NCBI GenBank assembly: GCA_964390905.1
Contig: CAYMLO010000016.1
Coordinates: 19,526 to 83,525 of the forward strand
Origin: JAFGLZ01 sp964390905
Lineage (GTDB): Bacteria; Planctomycetota; Phycisphaerae; UBA1845; JAFGLZ01
Direction of reading: 5' to 3'
Length of the DNA stretch: 64,000 nt
Below, piece by piece: positions 8,443 to 17,205 of this stretch. The first letter of the stretch is position 1. Each line of letters begins with the position of its first letter. The notes beneath the pieces are model-generated. The model saw nothing but the letters and a program-made list of their open reading frames with translations, searched no databases and was not told where the DNA came from. A program made the translations under genes and the position numbers.

Positions 8443-10527
8443 ATGTCGACGTCGGAATCCACCCCGTCCTGCACGCCTGGCCCTTCCGCAGCGGGGCCGT
8501 CGGCCCCCGACGAGCCGACCGATTCGCGCGACGGCGTCTCGCGCGCCACCGCTCTGCGATGGCTGGCGCTCATCTTGGTCATCGCCGCCGTCTTGAGGTC
8601 CGTCGGGCTGACCTACCAGCTACCCGTCCCCACCGGACCCGACCACGAGTGCCTGATCAACGTCGCCCTGCGGATGGGGACGGGCGACCTGAACCCGCAC
8701 TGGTTCACCTGGCCGGCGGCGCCGTTCTACTTCCTGGCCGCCTGCTATGGTGCGATGTTTGCGGTCTGCCGGGCGTTGGGCGTCGTGGGGGGGGTGACCG
8801 AGTTCAAGCAGTGGTTTCTCGACGATCCCAGCGCGTTCTACCTGTTCACGCGGATGATCATGGTGACCGTCGGCCTGATCAGCGTGGTCGTCCTCTACCG
8901 CGTCGGTTGCCTGCTGGGATCTCGTCGACAGGGCCTCTTGGCTGCGGCGATGCTAGCCGTCACGCCGGTCGAGGTGATCTTCTGCCACTACCAGAAGGCC
9001 GAGCCGCTGCTCGTTTTGGCCACACTGCTTGCACTGGCGGCGCTGATCCGATGGTGGCAGCGAGACTCGGCCGGCCGCGCGGCGTTGGCGGCCGCGGCGA
9101 TCGGGCTGGCCTGCGCGGTCAAGTACAACGCCGTGCTGCTGGTCGCCCCGGCCGCGGCGACGTGGATCCATCACGCCCTCGGCTCATGCCGAGGGCAGTG
9201 GCTGCGGTTGTTGATCGGTCGGTTGGCGCTCGGAATGATCTGCTTGCTGGTCGTCTTCTTCGTCCTCAACCCGTACCTGCTGCTGGATGCCCAAGACGCG
9301 CTTCGCCAGCTGGAGGGCCAGAGGCGGTTCATGCAGCTGGACCGAGGGGGCCTGAACGACACGCCCGTCCGTTCCTACTTGACCCTCCTGTTGCCAACTG
9401 GATTCGGCTGGGCCCTGTTTGGGGTCTACGGCGCGGGCCTGTGTTGGGCGCTGGTCCGCGCGGTCCGCCGTCGTGGGTACGAGGTCCTCCTGGTTGTGTT
9501 CGTGCTGGCCTACAGCGCCGTGATGATGACCCAGAAGGTCATCACCGTCTACTACCCCCTGCCGATGGTCCCGGCGTTGGCATTGGCGTCAGCGGGGATG
9601 ATCTGCCAGCTCTCTGGTCGAACGCGGCTGGCCACTTGGGGGGCCGTCTTGCTGCTGCTGGTGCCGGCCGCCCGGTCGCTGGTCTTGGACTATCAACTCG
9701 CCCTCCCCGGTCCGCGGTTCCGGGCCGAGTACTGGGTCCGCGACAACGTCCCCGCCGGCGATCGGTTGGCGCGCCGACACTGGCTTCCTCCCCTGCTGTC
9801 CGGCCACCGCAGCCGGATAGGCTGCTATGTCTGGCCCCAGGAGCCTGAGATTCGACCTGAGCAGGTAGAGGCGTTCGTGGACCGCGGCGTTCGGTGGCTG
9901 GTCCTGCGGGCGCGTGACACGGCCGGGCGCGAGTCGACGCTGTTCGGTCCACCCGACGCCCCCCTGGCGCGTGAGATTCAGCGATTCGAGGCCCCGCCGT
10001 GGGTCCTCACGAGGCATGCCCGCGGGGTCGTGGTCTGGCAGGTGAGTCGTCCGGCCAAGGTTCCTCCGCTGGCTCAGGTCTATGCCGATCCGGACGCCGC
10101 CGCGCCTCGCCAGCGGCTCGGGGTGGTCTTCGCGGGGGGCGTCGAGTTGCTCGGCGTTGATCCATTGAGCGACGCGCCGATGAAGCCGGACACCACGGTC
10201 GAGCTGACCACCTACTGGCGCGTCCCGGCGGACGTGCCAAGACGACTGCTCGTGACCGGAGAGATCCAGGGCAGCGGTGGGTTCCTGAGCGACCTGACGC
10301 ACGAGCTCGCCTACGGGATCGAACCGTTCGTCGGCAGGCCGAACGACCAGGCCTGCCGGGTGGCCGACCGCATCCTGATCCGTGCCGGACGCCGGGCCAG
10401 GTTCGGTGAGTACGATGTCCGCTTGGGGCTCCGCGACGCCGCCCGACCTGGCGACCTTGCAATCACCAAGGGCTCGGGCACAGGACAAGAGCGCTGCACG
10501 GTCGCCCGGATAGCGATCCGCCCCTGA
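8443..10527 (+). CDS. GT39/ArnT-like membrane glycosyltransferase
   Basis: 694-residue protein with a 40-residue polar N-terminus, a first TM segment about residue 43-60, then a large first extracytoplasmic loop holding the acidic 'PTGPDHECLINVALRM' motif. That Asp-containing loop is where PMT/ArnT-type GT-C enzymes keep their catalytic acid. About ten more TM segments follow, with 'FCHYQKAEPLLVLATL' and 'KYNAVLLVAPAAA' typical of GT39-like proteins. The C-terminal ~200 residues form a soluble extracytoplasmic domain. It likely transfers a sugar from a polyprenyl phosphate donor to lipid or protein. Its 3' end overlaps the convergent CPBP gene by 65 nt. Confidence 0.85.
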   Translation: MSTSESTPSCTPGPSAAGPSAPDEPTDSRDGVSRATALRWLALILVIAAVLRSVGLTYQLPVPTGPDHECLINVALRMGTGDLNPHWFTWPAAPFYFLAACYGAMFAVCRALGVVGGVTEFKQWFLDDPSAFYLFTRMIMVTVGLISVVVLYRVGCLLGSRRQGLLAAAMLAVTPVEVIFCHYQKAEPLLVLATLLALAALIRWWQRDSAGRAALAAAAIGLACAVKYNAVLLVAPAAATWIHHALGSCRGQWLRLLIGRLALGMICLLVVFFVLNPYLLLDAQDALRQLEGQRRFMQLDRGGLNDTPVRSYLTLLLPTGFGWALFGVYGAGLCWALVRAVRRRGYEVLLVVFVLAYSAVMMTQKVITVYYPLPMVPALALASAGMICQLSGRTRLATWGAVLLLLVPAARSLVLDYQLALPGPRFRAEYWVRDNVPAGDRLARRHWLPPLLSGHRSRIGCYVWPQEPEIRPEQVEAFVDRGVRWLVLRARDTAGRESTLFGPPDAPLAREIQRFEAPPWVLTRHARGVVVWQVSRPAKVPPLAQVYADPDAAAPRQRLGVVFAGGVELLGVDPLSDAPMKPDTTVELTTYWRVPADVPRRLLVTGEIQGSGGFLSDLTHELAYGIEPFVGRPNDQACRVADRILIRAGRRARFGEYDVRLGLRDAARPGDLAITKGSGTGQERCTVARIAIRP

Positions 10528-11878
10528 ACGGAACGGCGCGGCCGGGCCCTGAATCCACGTGGAGGGGCTCAGATTCACTACGCGGCTCGCCGGGTGCTGG
10601 GTCCGGTGCGTTCTGCTGGAGATGGATCCGATCGGGATCGTTACCGTCCGGCTCGGGGTCTTGGGCGGGTCGGGTCGTCGATTGGGCGGCGATCTCGCGG
10701 AGGTCGCGGACATCCAGCGACAGGCCCGCAACGCTGCAGATCATGGCTACGACTGCCGCAACGCGCCACCGACGCGCAAACCACAACGACGACCGATGCC
10801 AGCGCCCCGGTCGGAAGACCGTGGGGTCGTCCGGGTCGGGCACGTCGCGCCATCGCCTCCGATGGCGCCGTGGGGCGCGAGCCAGGAACGCTAGAATCCC
10901 CACCGCGCCGCCGACCATGTAGATCGGCAGCGAGTCGAAGCTGCCCACGGCCCCGGCGAGCCCGCCATCGATGTGCTTGGTGACCCCGTTGTACATCAGC
11001 ACGGCGACCGAATTGTTGATCAGGTGGATCACGCAGGCGTACAGGATGCACCCCGTTCGCGTCGTCAGCAGCCCCACCATCAGGCCGATCAGCATCAAGG
11101 CCGCGAACCCGACCGGCTCGAAGTGGAAGGCCGCAAAGATGGCCGAGACCATGACGATCGTCACCCCCGCGGGAAGACGTTTGTCCAGTGACGACTGGAT
11201 CACACCGCGGAAGAAATGCTCCTCGCAGATGGCAGGCGTAACCGCCGCGAGCAGGATGGCCACGATCAGCTGACCGAGGGTGTCGGCGTCGAACAGTTGG
11301 CTCATCTGGGCGAACCGTTCCTCGGTCGTGGGCAGGAACCCCTTGAGGAGCTGGTCGTAGGGTTCGGCCAGGAACACGAAAGCCAGGTCGCCGACGTACT
11401 GAATCGTCCCGACGAGGCAGAGGGCCATCGCCAGGGTCAGGATCGTCAGATCGAGCCGCGGGCGATACCAGCTGTAGGTCATGCGGAGATCTGCCCGCAT
11501 GGCCAGAACCAGCCCGACGGGCAGCATCAAGAACACCAGCCACTCGGTCAGCGTCACCGTGACCTGCATGCCGAGCGCCTCGGCGACCCCGCCGTGAGCG
11601 CTCATCAGGTAGTAGGCGCCGCCCCCGGCGCAGAAGTACACGATGACGACGGCCGACAGCAGAACCAGCGTGATGGGCACCGACATCACCGGCGGCTGCG
11701 GCAAGCGCTTCACCACTCGCAAGCCAACGAGTGCGGGGGCGTAGTACGGAACCGCCGCCGGCTTGGCCGAGATCGGCGCGGGGCCCGCCGGCGACCCCAT
11801 CGAGTCCGTCGTCCCGGCCTGATTTGCGCCATGGCCCTCGCCTGGCGGGATTGGGCGCGGCTCATCCGTCATGATCAT
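10463..11878 (-). CDS. CPBP family intramembrane glutamic endopeptidase
   Basis: 471-residue membrane protein with about eight TM segments. The catalytic motif 'ICEEHFFRGVI' gives the EExxxR signature of CPBP (Abi/Rce1-type) proteases. The second and third motifs are 'VSAIFAAFHFEPVGF' (FxxxH) and 'CILYACVIHLINNSVAV' (HxxxN). The N-terminal 55 residues are polar. After the core come one or two more TM segments and a proline-rich tail. Rce1-like family members cleave prenylated or bacteriocin-like peptides in the membrane; the substrate here is unknown. An array of 8-bp repeats begins 23 nt upstream of the ATG. Its last 21 codons are antisense to the GT39-type gene. Confidence 0.85.
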   Translation of the reverse strand: MIMTDEPRPIPPGEGHGANQAGTTDSMGSPAGPAPISAKPAAVPYYAPALVGLRVVKRLPQPPVMSVPITLVLLSAVVIVYFCAGGGAYYLMSAHGGVAEALGMQVTVTLTEWLVFLMLPVGLVLAMRADLRMTYSWYRPRLDLTILTLAMALCLVGTIQYVGDLAFVFLAEPYDQLLKGFLPTTEERFAQMSQLFDADTLGQLIVAILLAAVTPAICEEHFFRGVIQSSLDKRLPAGVTIVMVSAIFAAFHFEPVGFAALMLIGLMVGLLTTRTGCILYACVIHLINNSVAVLMYNGVTKHIDGGLAGAVGSFDSLPIYMVGGAVGILAFLARAPRRHRRRWRDVPDPDDPTVFRPGRWHRSSLWFARRWRVAAVVAMICSVAGLSLDVRDLREIAAQSTTRPAQDPEPDGNDPDRIHLQQNAPDPAPGEPRSESEPLHVDSGPGRAVPFRGGSLSGRPCSALVLCPSPW

Positions 11879-11900
11879 CTAGTTTATCACGGTTCACGCC

Positions 11901-11996
11901 GTTCCGGCGTTCCGGCGTTCCGGCGTTTTGACGTTTCGACGTTTCGACGTTTCGACGTTTCGACGTTTTGACGTTTCGACGTTTTGATGTTTCGAC
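11901..11996. repeat. 12-copy 8-bp tandem repeat
   Basis: Twelve contiguous octamers: three GTTCCGGC, then nine related to GTTTCGAC (variants GTTTTGAC and GTTTTGAT), ending in a run of C residues at 12000-12008. The array is intergenic, directly 5' of the CPBP protease gene and just after the stop of the Gfo/Idh gene. Octamer period and near-perfect units suggest slippage-prone, length-variable DNA. Confidence 0.9.
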
Positions 11997-12014
11997 GTTC
12001 CCCCCCCCTCGTCC

Positions 12015-13229
12015 CTACGCCGGATCATAGCACGGCACCTTCATCTGCTCGCCCCCCTTGAAGGCGGAGGCGTGGGCGACGATGCCAGGGGCCGTCATGG
12101 CCAGGGATTCGTAGATGTCGACGGCGGGCTCGCGGCCCTCGGCCAGGGCGGCGATGAACTCGTGCGTCAGGAACGGGTGCGACCCGCCGTGCCCGCTGTC
12201 CCGCCGCATCGCTCGGGGGACCATGTGCCAGAAGTTCGGCAGCCGCTGCCATCTCGGGGCGCCCGGCCCGCGAAGCCGGAAGGGCTGACCGCCCGATCCG
12301 GGCATGTAGTACGCCAGCTTCGTGCCGAACCACTGCGCCCGCTCGCCGTGGGCGCAGCCGTCCCAGAAGACGTTGACGCGACACATGTGGCCCCGATTGG
12401 TCTTGGCCATGGTGGCTTGGGCGTTGAAGGGGTTCTGATAGACGTTGTCCTTCAGGCTGGCCTTCTCCGGGTTGCCCCAGCCCAGGCACGAGATGTCGGT
12501 GATTCGCTCGCCGGTCACACCGATCAGGAACCCCGTCGAGTGGGTTGGGTAGAGCATCGGTGGGAATCCATACCGCCAGGTCCGTTTGTCCTTGTAGTAA
12601 TGCAGCCGCCGGCGCTCCTTCTCGCCTGACGGGTGGTAGTACTCGACCTCGCTGTAGAACAGCTCGCCGAACGCACCATCCTGGAACAGCTTGCGGGCCG
12701 CGATCGTGTGCTGCCGGTAGTAGCTGGTCTCGGCCATCATGTAGGTGACCTTGTTGCGCTCCTTGGTCTCCTTGAGCATGGCGCAGTCGTCGAGGTCCAT
12801 CGCGGCCGGCACGGCGCAGATGCAGTGCTTGCCCGTGTCCATGACGGCTTTGCAGTGGGCGGGATGGTCGGGCGCGCCGGTGAAGACGGCGACGGCGTCG
12901 ATGTCCTTGGCCAGGATGAGCTTCTCGAGCGACTCGTAGGACGTGCTACACCGATAGGTCTTCATCAGCCGATCGCGGCGATCGGTCCGAAGATCGCTGA
13001 CGGCTTGGACGATGCAGTGGGGATCCTCGTGCCAGTGAAAACCGCACCCGAACCCGCCGCCGACGACGCCGATCCGGATCTTGCGGTCCGACTTGACGGG
13101 CGGATCCGGCGCGTCGGCGGCCGACGCCGACGAGGCCACGCCCGCCAGCGACGCCGCCAGCGTCGCCTGGCCAGTCTTCTCCAGAAAGCGTCGGCGAGAC
13201 AGTTGACCGCTTGCGGGGTCCATGGTCAT
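12015..13229 (-). CDS. Tat-exported Gfo/Idh/MocA family oxidoreductase
   Basis: 404-residue protein with a twin-arginine signal ('SRRRFLEKTG', then a hydrophobic alanine-rich segment ending ASAADA). A Rossmann domain starts at 'KIRIGVVGGGFG' and includes 'VAVFTGAPDHPAHCKAVMD' and 'KHCICAVPAAMDLDD'; the usual 'EKP' loop reads 'AVPAA', so the catalytic Lys of many family members is not at the expected place. The C-terminal half is the alpha/beta Gfo/Idh sheet domain with 'TRNRGH'-like 'TNRGHMCRVNVF'. Such exported family members are abundant in Planctomycetota and many act on sugars or cyclitols. SD GGGAGG precedes ATGs at 13229 and 13223. A consensus promoter at 13357-13385 rules out the longer frame starting at 13385. 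Confidence 0.9.
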   Translation of the reverse strand: MTMDPASGQLSRRRFLEKTGQATLAASLAGVASSASAADAPDPPVKSDRKIRIGVVGGGFGCGFHWHEDPHCIVQAVSDLRTDRRDRLMKTYRCSTSYESLEKLILAKDIDAVAVFTGAPDHPAHCKAVMDTGKHCICAVPAAMDLDDCAMLKETKERNKVTYMMAETSYYRQHTIAARKLFQDGAFGELFYSEVEYYHPSGEKERRRLHYYKDKRTWRYGFPPMLYPTHSTGFLIGVTGERITDISCLGWGNPEKASLKDNVYQNPFNAQATMAKTNRGHMCRVNVFWDGCAHGERAQWFGTKLAYYMPGSGGQPFRLRGPGAPRWQRLPNFWHMVPRAMRRDSGHGGSHPFLTHEFIAALAEGREPAVDIYESLAMTAPGIVAHASAFKGGEQMKVPCYDPA

Positions 13230-13356
13230 CGTCCTCCCAACGTCACGGTCCGCGGCGCGCAGCGCAACATGATGAGAGGTCCGCACGTCGGCAAGGCGGC
13301 GTGTCTGCAGTAGCTGCGGTCCACCGGACCGGTGACGCGGTTCGGTTGACGCCGGG

Positions 13357-13385
13357 AGTATGAAGTGCCCGAGGGGCCCTGTCAA
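13357..13385 (-). promoter_or_regulatory. Sigma-70-type promoter for the Gfo/Idh gene
   Basis: Minus strand: TTGACA, 17-nt spacer, CATACT. It lies between the CvpA-like gene stop and the oxidoreductase start, giving a leader of about 120 nt. It shows that the oxidoreductase can be transcribed apart from the genes upstream. Confidence 0.55.
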
Positions 13386-13417
13386 AGCGATTGGGGTCGG
13401 CCGCGACGCCGCTGCGG

Positions 13418-15394
13418 TTAGCTGGGGGCCTTGATCTTCAAGGGGTCCTTGGCCGTTCTGTGCGTGCCGCCGGTGGAGAACTCGACGAGCTGCGTGCCCG
13501 GGGGGATGAAGTACAGCAACGTGATCGAGCTGCCTTCCTTCAGCTGGTTCTCCTTGATGTGTTTGGCCTGGCGAAGTCGTTGGCCGGACATGGCCTCGAC
13601 GTCGTACTGGAGCTCCATCATCTTCTTGCCGTCAATCGTGGCGATACGATACTCGCCCACCGGCAGGTACCTCTCTCCTTTGTCGTCGACGACGGCGTAT
13701 TGGCGGACGGTCTTGACGGCGAAGGCGACGGCACGCCCCAACGTGCTCCCGGCATGGAGAGCGCCGCATTCCACTTGCAGCAGGCGATACTTGCTCGGCA
13801 CGTCGAAGGTGGCGACCAGCTTGTCTCCCTTAGCATGGGCGGCGGGGACGTAGAGGTGCCCCGCCCGGAGGCTAGAGCCGGCCACCCGCGCCTGTGGATC
13901 CGTCCCGCGGACGGCCTTCCTGTCGAGCTTGAAGGGCAGTTCGTCGCCAAACTTGTAGCTCTGCGCGACGCGTCCGGCGATCCGTCCTTTGGCCTGTCTT
14001 TGGGCGGGCTTGGCCGACGGCTTCTTGGCGGTCGGCTTGGGCGGAGGTTTGGGGGGAGTCTTCTGGGGCTTCGGCTTGGGTGGGGGCTTCTTCGCCGCAG
14101 AAGGTTTGGCCTTCGGCTTCTGGGGCGTCTTGGTTCTGGGCGCCGGCTTCCTGGCCTCGGGTCGCTTCCGGGGGGTCGGACGCCGTTTGGCCGACGGCTT
14201 GCGAGGTCGTCGTCCCTTGAGCCGTTGCTGGAGCTTTTCCCTATCAATCTTCCGCGCGCCCAACTTGCTCTTGTCTAAGGGCTCGACGTACCTCAGACCG
14301 CCCAGGATCGATTCGGTATCCTTCGCGTTGATCTTCTCGCCCCGGACCTCGGCCCGGCCCAGACGCTTGTACTCGACGAAGGACGGGGTGAAGTCGTCTG
14401 GAACCTCAAACAGAAGATCGAAGGTATGCTCACCACGGCCCTTGACCATCATCGGTTGCTCGCTCGAGACCAGACCGATCGTCTCCATCAACCTGGGCTC
14501 GCGGTAGCCGGCCGCGTAGTACTGCTCCACCTTACCGTTGGGCAGAGTCCCCACCATCCGGACCTGCTGAGGGGTGAACCGGTGCCAGTTGTCTTCCAGA
14601 TCGGCCACCTCACCCCTGAGCTTGCTGCGGGCCACCAGGTACCGATGGCCGTCGTCGGGCGTCTTGCCCCGCTTCTGGATGACGATCTTGTAATCGCCGC
14701 TCTCGTCCTTGACGGGCTTGGCCGCGTCCAGCGCCGGATCTGATATCTGCACCAGGGTGATGACGTCGAAAGACGGGGCACTCTCGACGTCAGGGGGCAC
14801 CATCCGCCGGGATTCGGCCTGCACCCGCATGTTGCTCCTGGCCAACTCCTCGAGCAGCTCGGGGTGCACGGACCGAAAGCTGTTCTTGCCGCTGAAGATG
14901 TTGTCGCTCAGGTAACCGACCAGGCCGACCGTGAAGGCGTCGGGCCTCAGCAGCAGGCTCCGCGTCCGCTCGCGGTGCTTCTTGTCGCGGTAGATCCGCT
15001 CGAACCCCATGGCGGATCGCTGCCAGGGAAGCATCTGTATCGAGACGCACAGAACGCCCACCACGAGCATGGCCGTCCAGAAACCGACGAACCCGCCGCC
15101 GACGGTATCGACCATCGGGGGCAGCCGCATGTTCCCCGTCAGCAGCTGCTCCGACAGCAGGTCGAGCGTCAGGGCCACGAGCAGGAAGATCAGCATCAGC
15201 GAAAGCCCCTCCCCGAATCGCTGGAGGAAGGGATGGGACAGCAACGCCCAGAAGTTCTCGTAAAAGGCGAAGGCGACGACCGCCCCGATCAAGCAGCAGA
15301 AGAACAGGATCGTCGTGCGGTAGAGCCCTTTCCGCATGGCGAGGCTCACGGTGATGAGCACGATGAGCAACGTTGAACCGAGTGACAGCATCAT
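13418..15394 (-). CDS. CvpA-like membrane protein with long Lys/Pro-rich linker and C-terminal domain
   Basis: 658-residue protein. The first ~125 residues carry four hydrophobic segments ending at 'VDTVGGGFVGFWTAMLVVGVL', the pattern of CvpA/colicin V production family proteins, which are normally only ~160-180 residues. A soluble region follows (about 130-390), then a ~90-residue Lys/Pro/Ala-rich segment (about 395-485, e.g. 'KKPPPKPKPQKTPPKPP') that looks like an extended linker. A final beta-rich domain (about 490-650, 'YLPVGEYRIATIDGKKMM', 'ITLLYFIPPGTQLVEF') ends the protein. SD AGGGAG precedes tandem ATGs. The upstream neighbour is the degenerate GspE-like gene (72 nt away), so the two are probably cotranscribed. 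Function unknown. Confidence 0.75.
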   Translation of the reverse strand: MMLSLGSTLLIVLITVSLAMRKGLYRTTILFFCCLIGAVVAFAFYENFWALLSHPFLQRFGEGLSLMLIFLLVALTLDLLSEQLLTGNMRLPPMVDTVGGGFVGFWTAMLVVGVLCVSIQMLPWQRSAMGFERIYRDKKHRERTRSLLLRPDAFTVGLVGYLSDNIFSGKNSFRSVHPELLEELARSNMRVQAESRRMVPPDVESAPSFDVITLVQISDPALDAAKPVKDESGDYKIVIQKRGKTPDDGHRYLVARSKLRGEVADLEDNWHRFTPQQVRMVGTLPNGKVEQYYAAGYREPRLMETIGLVSSEQPMMVKGRGEHTFDLLFEVPDDFTPSFVEYKRLGRAEVRGEKINAKDTESILGGLRYVEPLDKSKLGARKIDREKLQQRLKGRRPRKPSAKRRPTPRKRPEARKPAPRTKTPQKPKAKPSAAKKPPPKPKPQKTPPKPPPKPTAKKPSAKPAQRQAKGRIAGRVAQSYKFGDELPFKLDRKAVRGTDPQARVAGSSLRAGHLYVPAAHAKGDKLVATFDVPSKYRLLQVECGALHAGSTLGRAVAFAVKTVRQYAVVDDKGERYLPVGEYRIATIDGKKMMELQYDVEAMSGQRLRQAKHIKENQLKEGSSITLLYFIPPGTQLVEFSTGGTHRTAKDPLKIKAPS

Positions 15395-15466
15395 TCGCTC
15401 CCTGGGTGTCCGGCTCTGCCGGATTCGCCCGGCCGACGCCGGTACCGTTCGGGCCGAGGCGACCGC

Positions 15467-17188
15467 CTACCCGCCGTTGTCCGAGGCGATCGCTCGGAGG
15501 AACTCCTTCATGCTCGTGGTCCCCGACATGACCCGCCGCAGGCCCTCCTCCTGCAGATAGAGCATGGGCGGTTTGGTCTTTCGGGCGATGGCCTTGGCCT
15601 TGGCCAGGTCGCCTCGGGCCAGGGACTCGCGCATCTCGTCATTGATGATCATCAGCTCGAAGACGCCCGTCCGACCTATGTATCCCGTCCCATGGCAGAT
15701 CGGACACGTCATCGGGTTGCCGTCCTTGTCGGGGACTGTGCCGGAGGCCTTGTAGAAAGCCTCGATCCGGTCGACCGGCAGGTTGGCCTTCCGCAGCATC
15801 TCGGGGTCGGGCTTGTAGGGCTCGCGGCAGTTCTCGCAGAGGATCCGCACGAGCCGCTGGCACGTGACGGCCAGGAGGGGCTTGGCGGCCAGCTCGTGGT
15901 CCCCCACCAGCGTCATGTACCGCTTGAGCGCCTCCAGGCTGCTCTTGGCTGCCATGCCCAGATACACGCGCTTCCGCTGAGCAGCGGCCATGGCAATCAG
16001 CCGCGCCGTGTCCCGGTCCGGGCAGTCCGCCACCATCAAGATGTCCGGATCGCGCCTCAACACCGATTGCAGGTGCCGGGCGAACGTGACCCCCTCCTGC
16101 TGGCCGTCAAACTCGTTCTGCGTGACGTTCTCCAGCTCCATGGACGGCTCGAGCTCTAGGCTGTGGATGTTCTGCGTGAAGCAGTCGCAGCCGCGCAGGA
16201 TGGCGTACAACGTGCTCGTCAGGCCGCTCAGCTTGGGCCCGGTGACGATCAACAATCCGTTCGGCGCGTTGGCGGCCGCCTCGAGCTGGGCCAGCTGGAG
16301 ATTGCTCAGACCCAGGTCGCTGAGCCGGAAGCTGGCCTCGTCCGCCAGGACCCGCAGCATCATTCGTTCGCCCACCGTCGAGCCGCTCGTGCGGACCTCG
16401 ACCTGGACCTGCTTGTCCAGATCGGTTCCGCTCATGCCGCGGCTGGCCTCGATCGTGCCCGCCTGAGGCCGACGGCGTTCCGAGACGTCCAGCCCCGCGA
16501 TCTGTTTGAGGAACAGCAGGGCGGCCTCGCCGCTCTCGCGGTCGAGCGGGTCCCGCTCGGTCACCACCCCATCGATGCGGTAGGCCACCCGGACCTGGTC
16601 CTTGGCGGGGACGACGTCGACGTCGGCGGCCCGGCGCGTGATGGCGTCGGCCAGCAGGTCCTGGGCGGCGGCGTAGGCGAGCTGCTCGTCGTTGTCCCTG
16701 GGGACCTGGACCTGATTGCCCCGCGCGTCGGTGATGCGGATCTTCTCGGTGATCTCCGCCTCCATCGGCTTGCCCGAGAACCATCCCGCGACCTGGCGGG
16801 CCATCGATCCGGGGTTCACCTGGGCCTCCACCGCGACCAGTTTGTTGCGGTGAAATACGTAGAGCACCGACGCCGCCGCGACCATCAGCACGTACAGAAG
16901 GCAGCCGAGCAGAAACAGATAGCCCGACCAGGGCAGAAGAACCCCGAAGATGAACCCCAACACCCCCGCCCCGTAGATGATGAACAACCATTGCGTGTGG
17001 TTCGTCTTGACCCGGACGGCGTCGCGGTCGACCCATCCGCACATCGCCAGCCACACCCCCGCGACCAACACGACCAACGCCAGTTTGACCGGATGGGCGT
17101 ACTGTCCCAGCGGCGCGTCCGCCAACAAGCTGCTCAAAAAAGACCCATCCGCCTGCAAAACCATAAGCATCGACATGCGCGTATTCAC
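15467..17188 (-). CDS. GspE/PilB-like type II/IV secretion ATPase homologue with degenerate catalytic motifs
   Basis: 573 residues: two or three N-terminal TM segments (about 34-50, 66-85, 90-110), then a GspE/PilB-type N2 domain (about 150-280) and a RecA-like domain. The P-loop reads 'GPKLSGLTSTLY' (317-328) where active enzymes have GPTGSGKSTTLY, so the Lys is lost. Walker B reads 'DPDILMVADCPDRDTA', replacing GEIRD. The His-box region 'QRKRVYLGMAAKSS' lacks His. The C-terminal zinc finger is intact (Cys451, 454, 495, 498) with 'GYIGRTGVFELM'. It is probably a structural or regulatory paralogue that does not hydrolyse ATP. N-terminal TM anchoring is also unusual for this family. It lies 17 nt after hisF on the same strand. 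Confidence 0.85.
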   Translation of the reverse strand: MNTRMSMLMVLQADGSFLSSLLADAPLGQYAHPVKLALVVLVAGVWLAMCGWVDRDAVRVKTNHTQWLFIIYGAGVLGFIFGVLLPWSGYLFLLGCLLYVLMVAAASVLYVFHRNKLVAVEAQVNPGSMARQVAGWFSGKPMEAEITEKIRITDARGNQVQVPRDNDEQLAYAAAQDLLADAITRRAADVDVVPAKDQVRVAYRIDGVVTERDPLDRESGEAALLFLKQIAGLDVSERRRPQAGTIEASRGMSGTDLDKQVQVEVRTSGSTVGERMMLRVLADEASFRLSDLGLSNLQLAQLEAAANAPNGLLIVTGPKLSGLTSTLYAILRGCDCFTQNIHSLELEPSMELENVTQNEFDGQQEGVTFARHLQSVLRRDPDILMVADCPDRDTARLIAMAAAQRKRVYLGMAAKSSLEALKRYMTLVGDHELAAKPLLAVTCQRLVRILCENCREPYKPDPEMLRKANLPVDRIEAFYKASGTVPDKDGNPMTCPICHGTGYIGRTGVFELMIINDEMRESLARGDLAKAKAIARKTKPPMLYLQEEGLRRVMSGTTSMKEFLRAIASDNGG

Positions 17189-17205
17189 TTCCTCACTAGC
17201 GCCAG

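Noticed and set aside
8334..9848. 504-codon plus-strand frame overlapping the GT39-type gene
   Set aside because: Arg/Gly/Pro-rich translation in another frame of a clear membrane protein; no hydrophobic pattern or motif.
11901..11996. Possible CRISPR array
   Set aside because: Units are 8 bp with no spacers between them, so it is a simple tandem repeat; no cas genes in the window.
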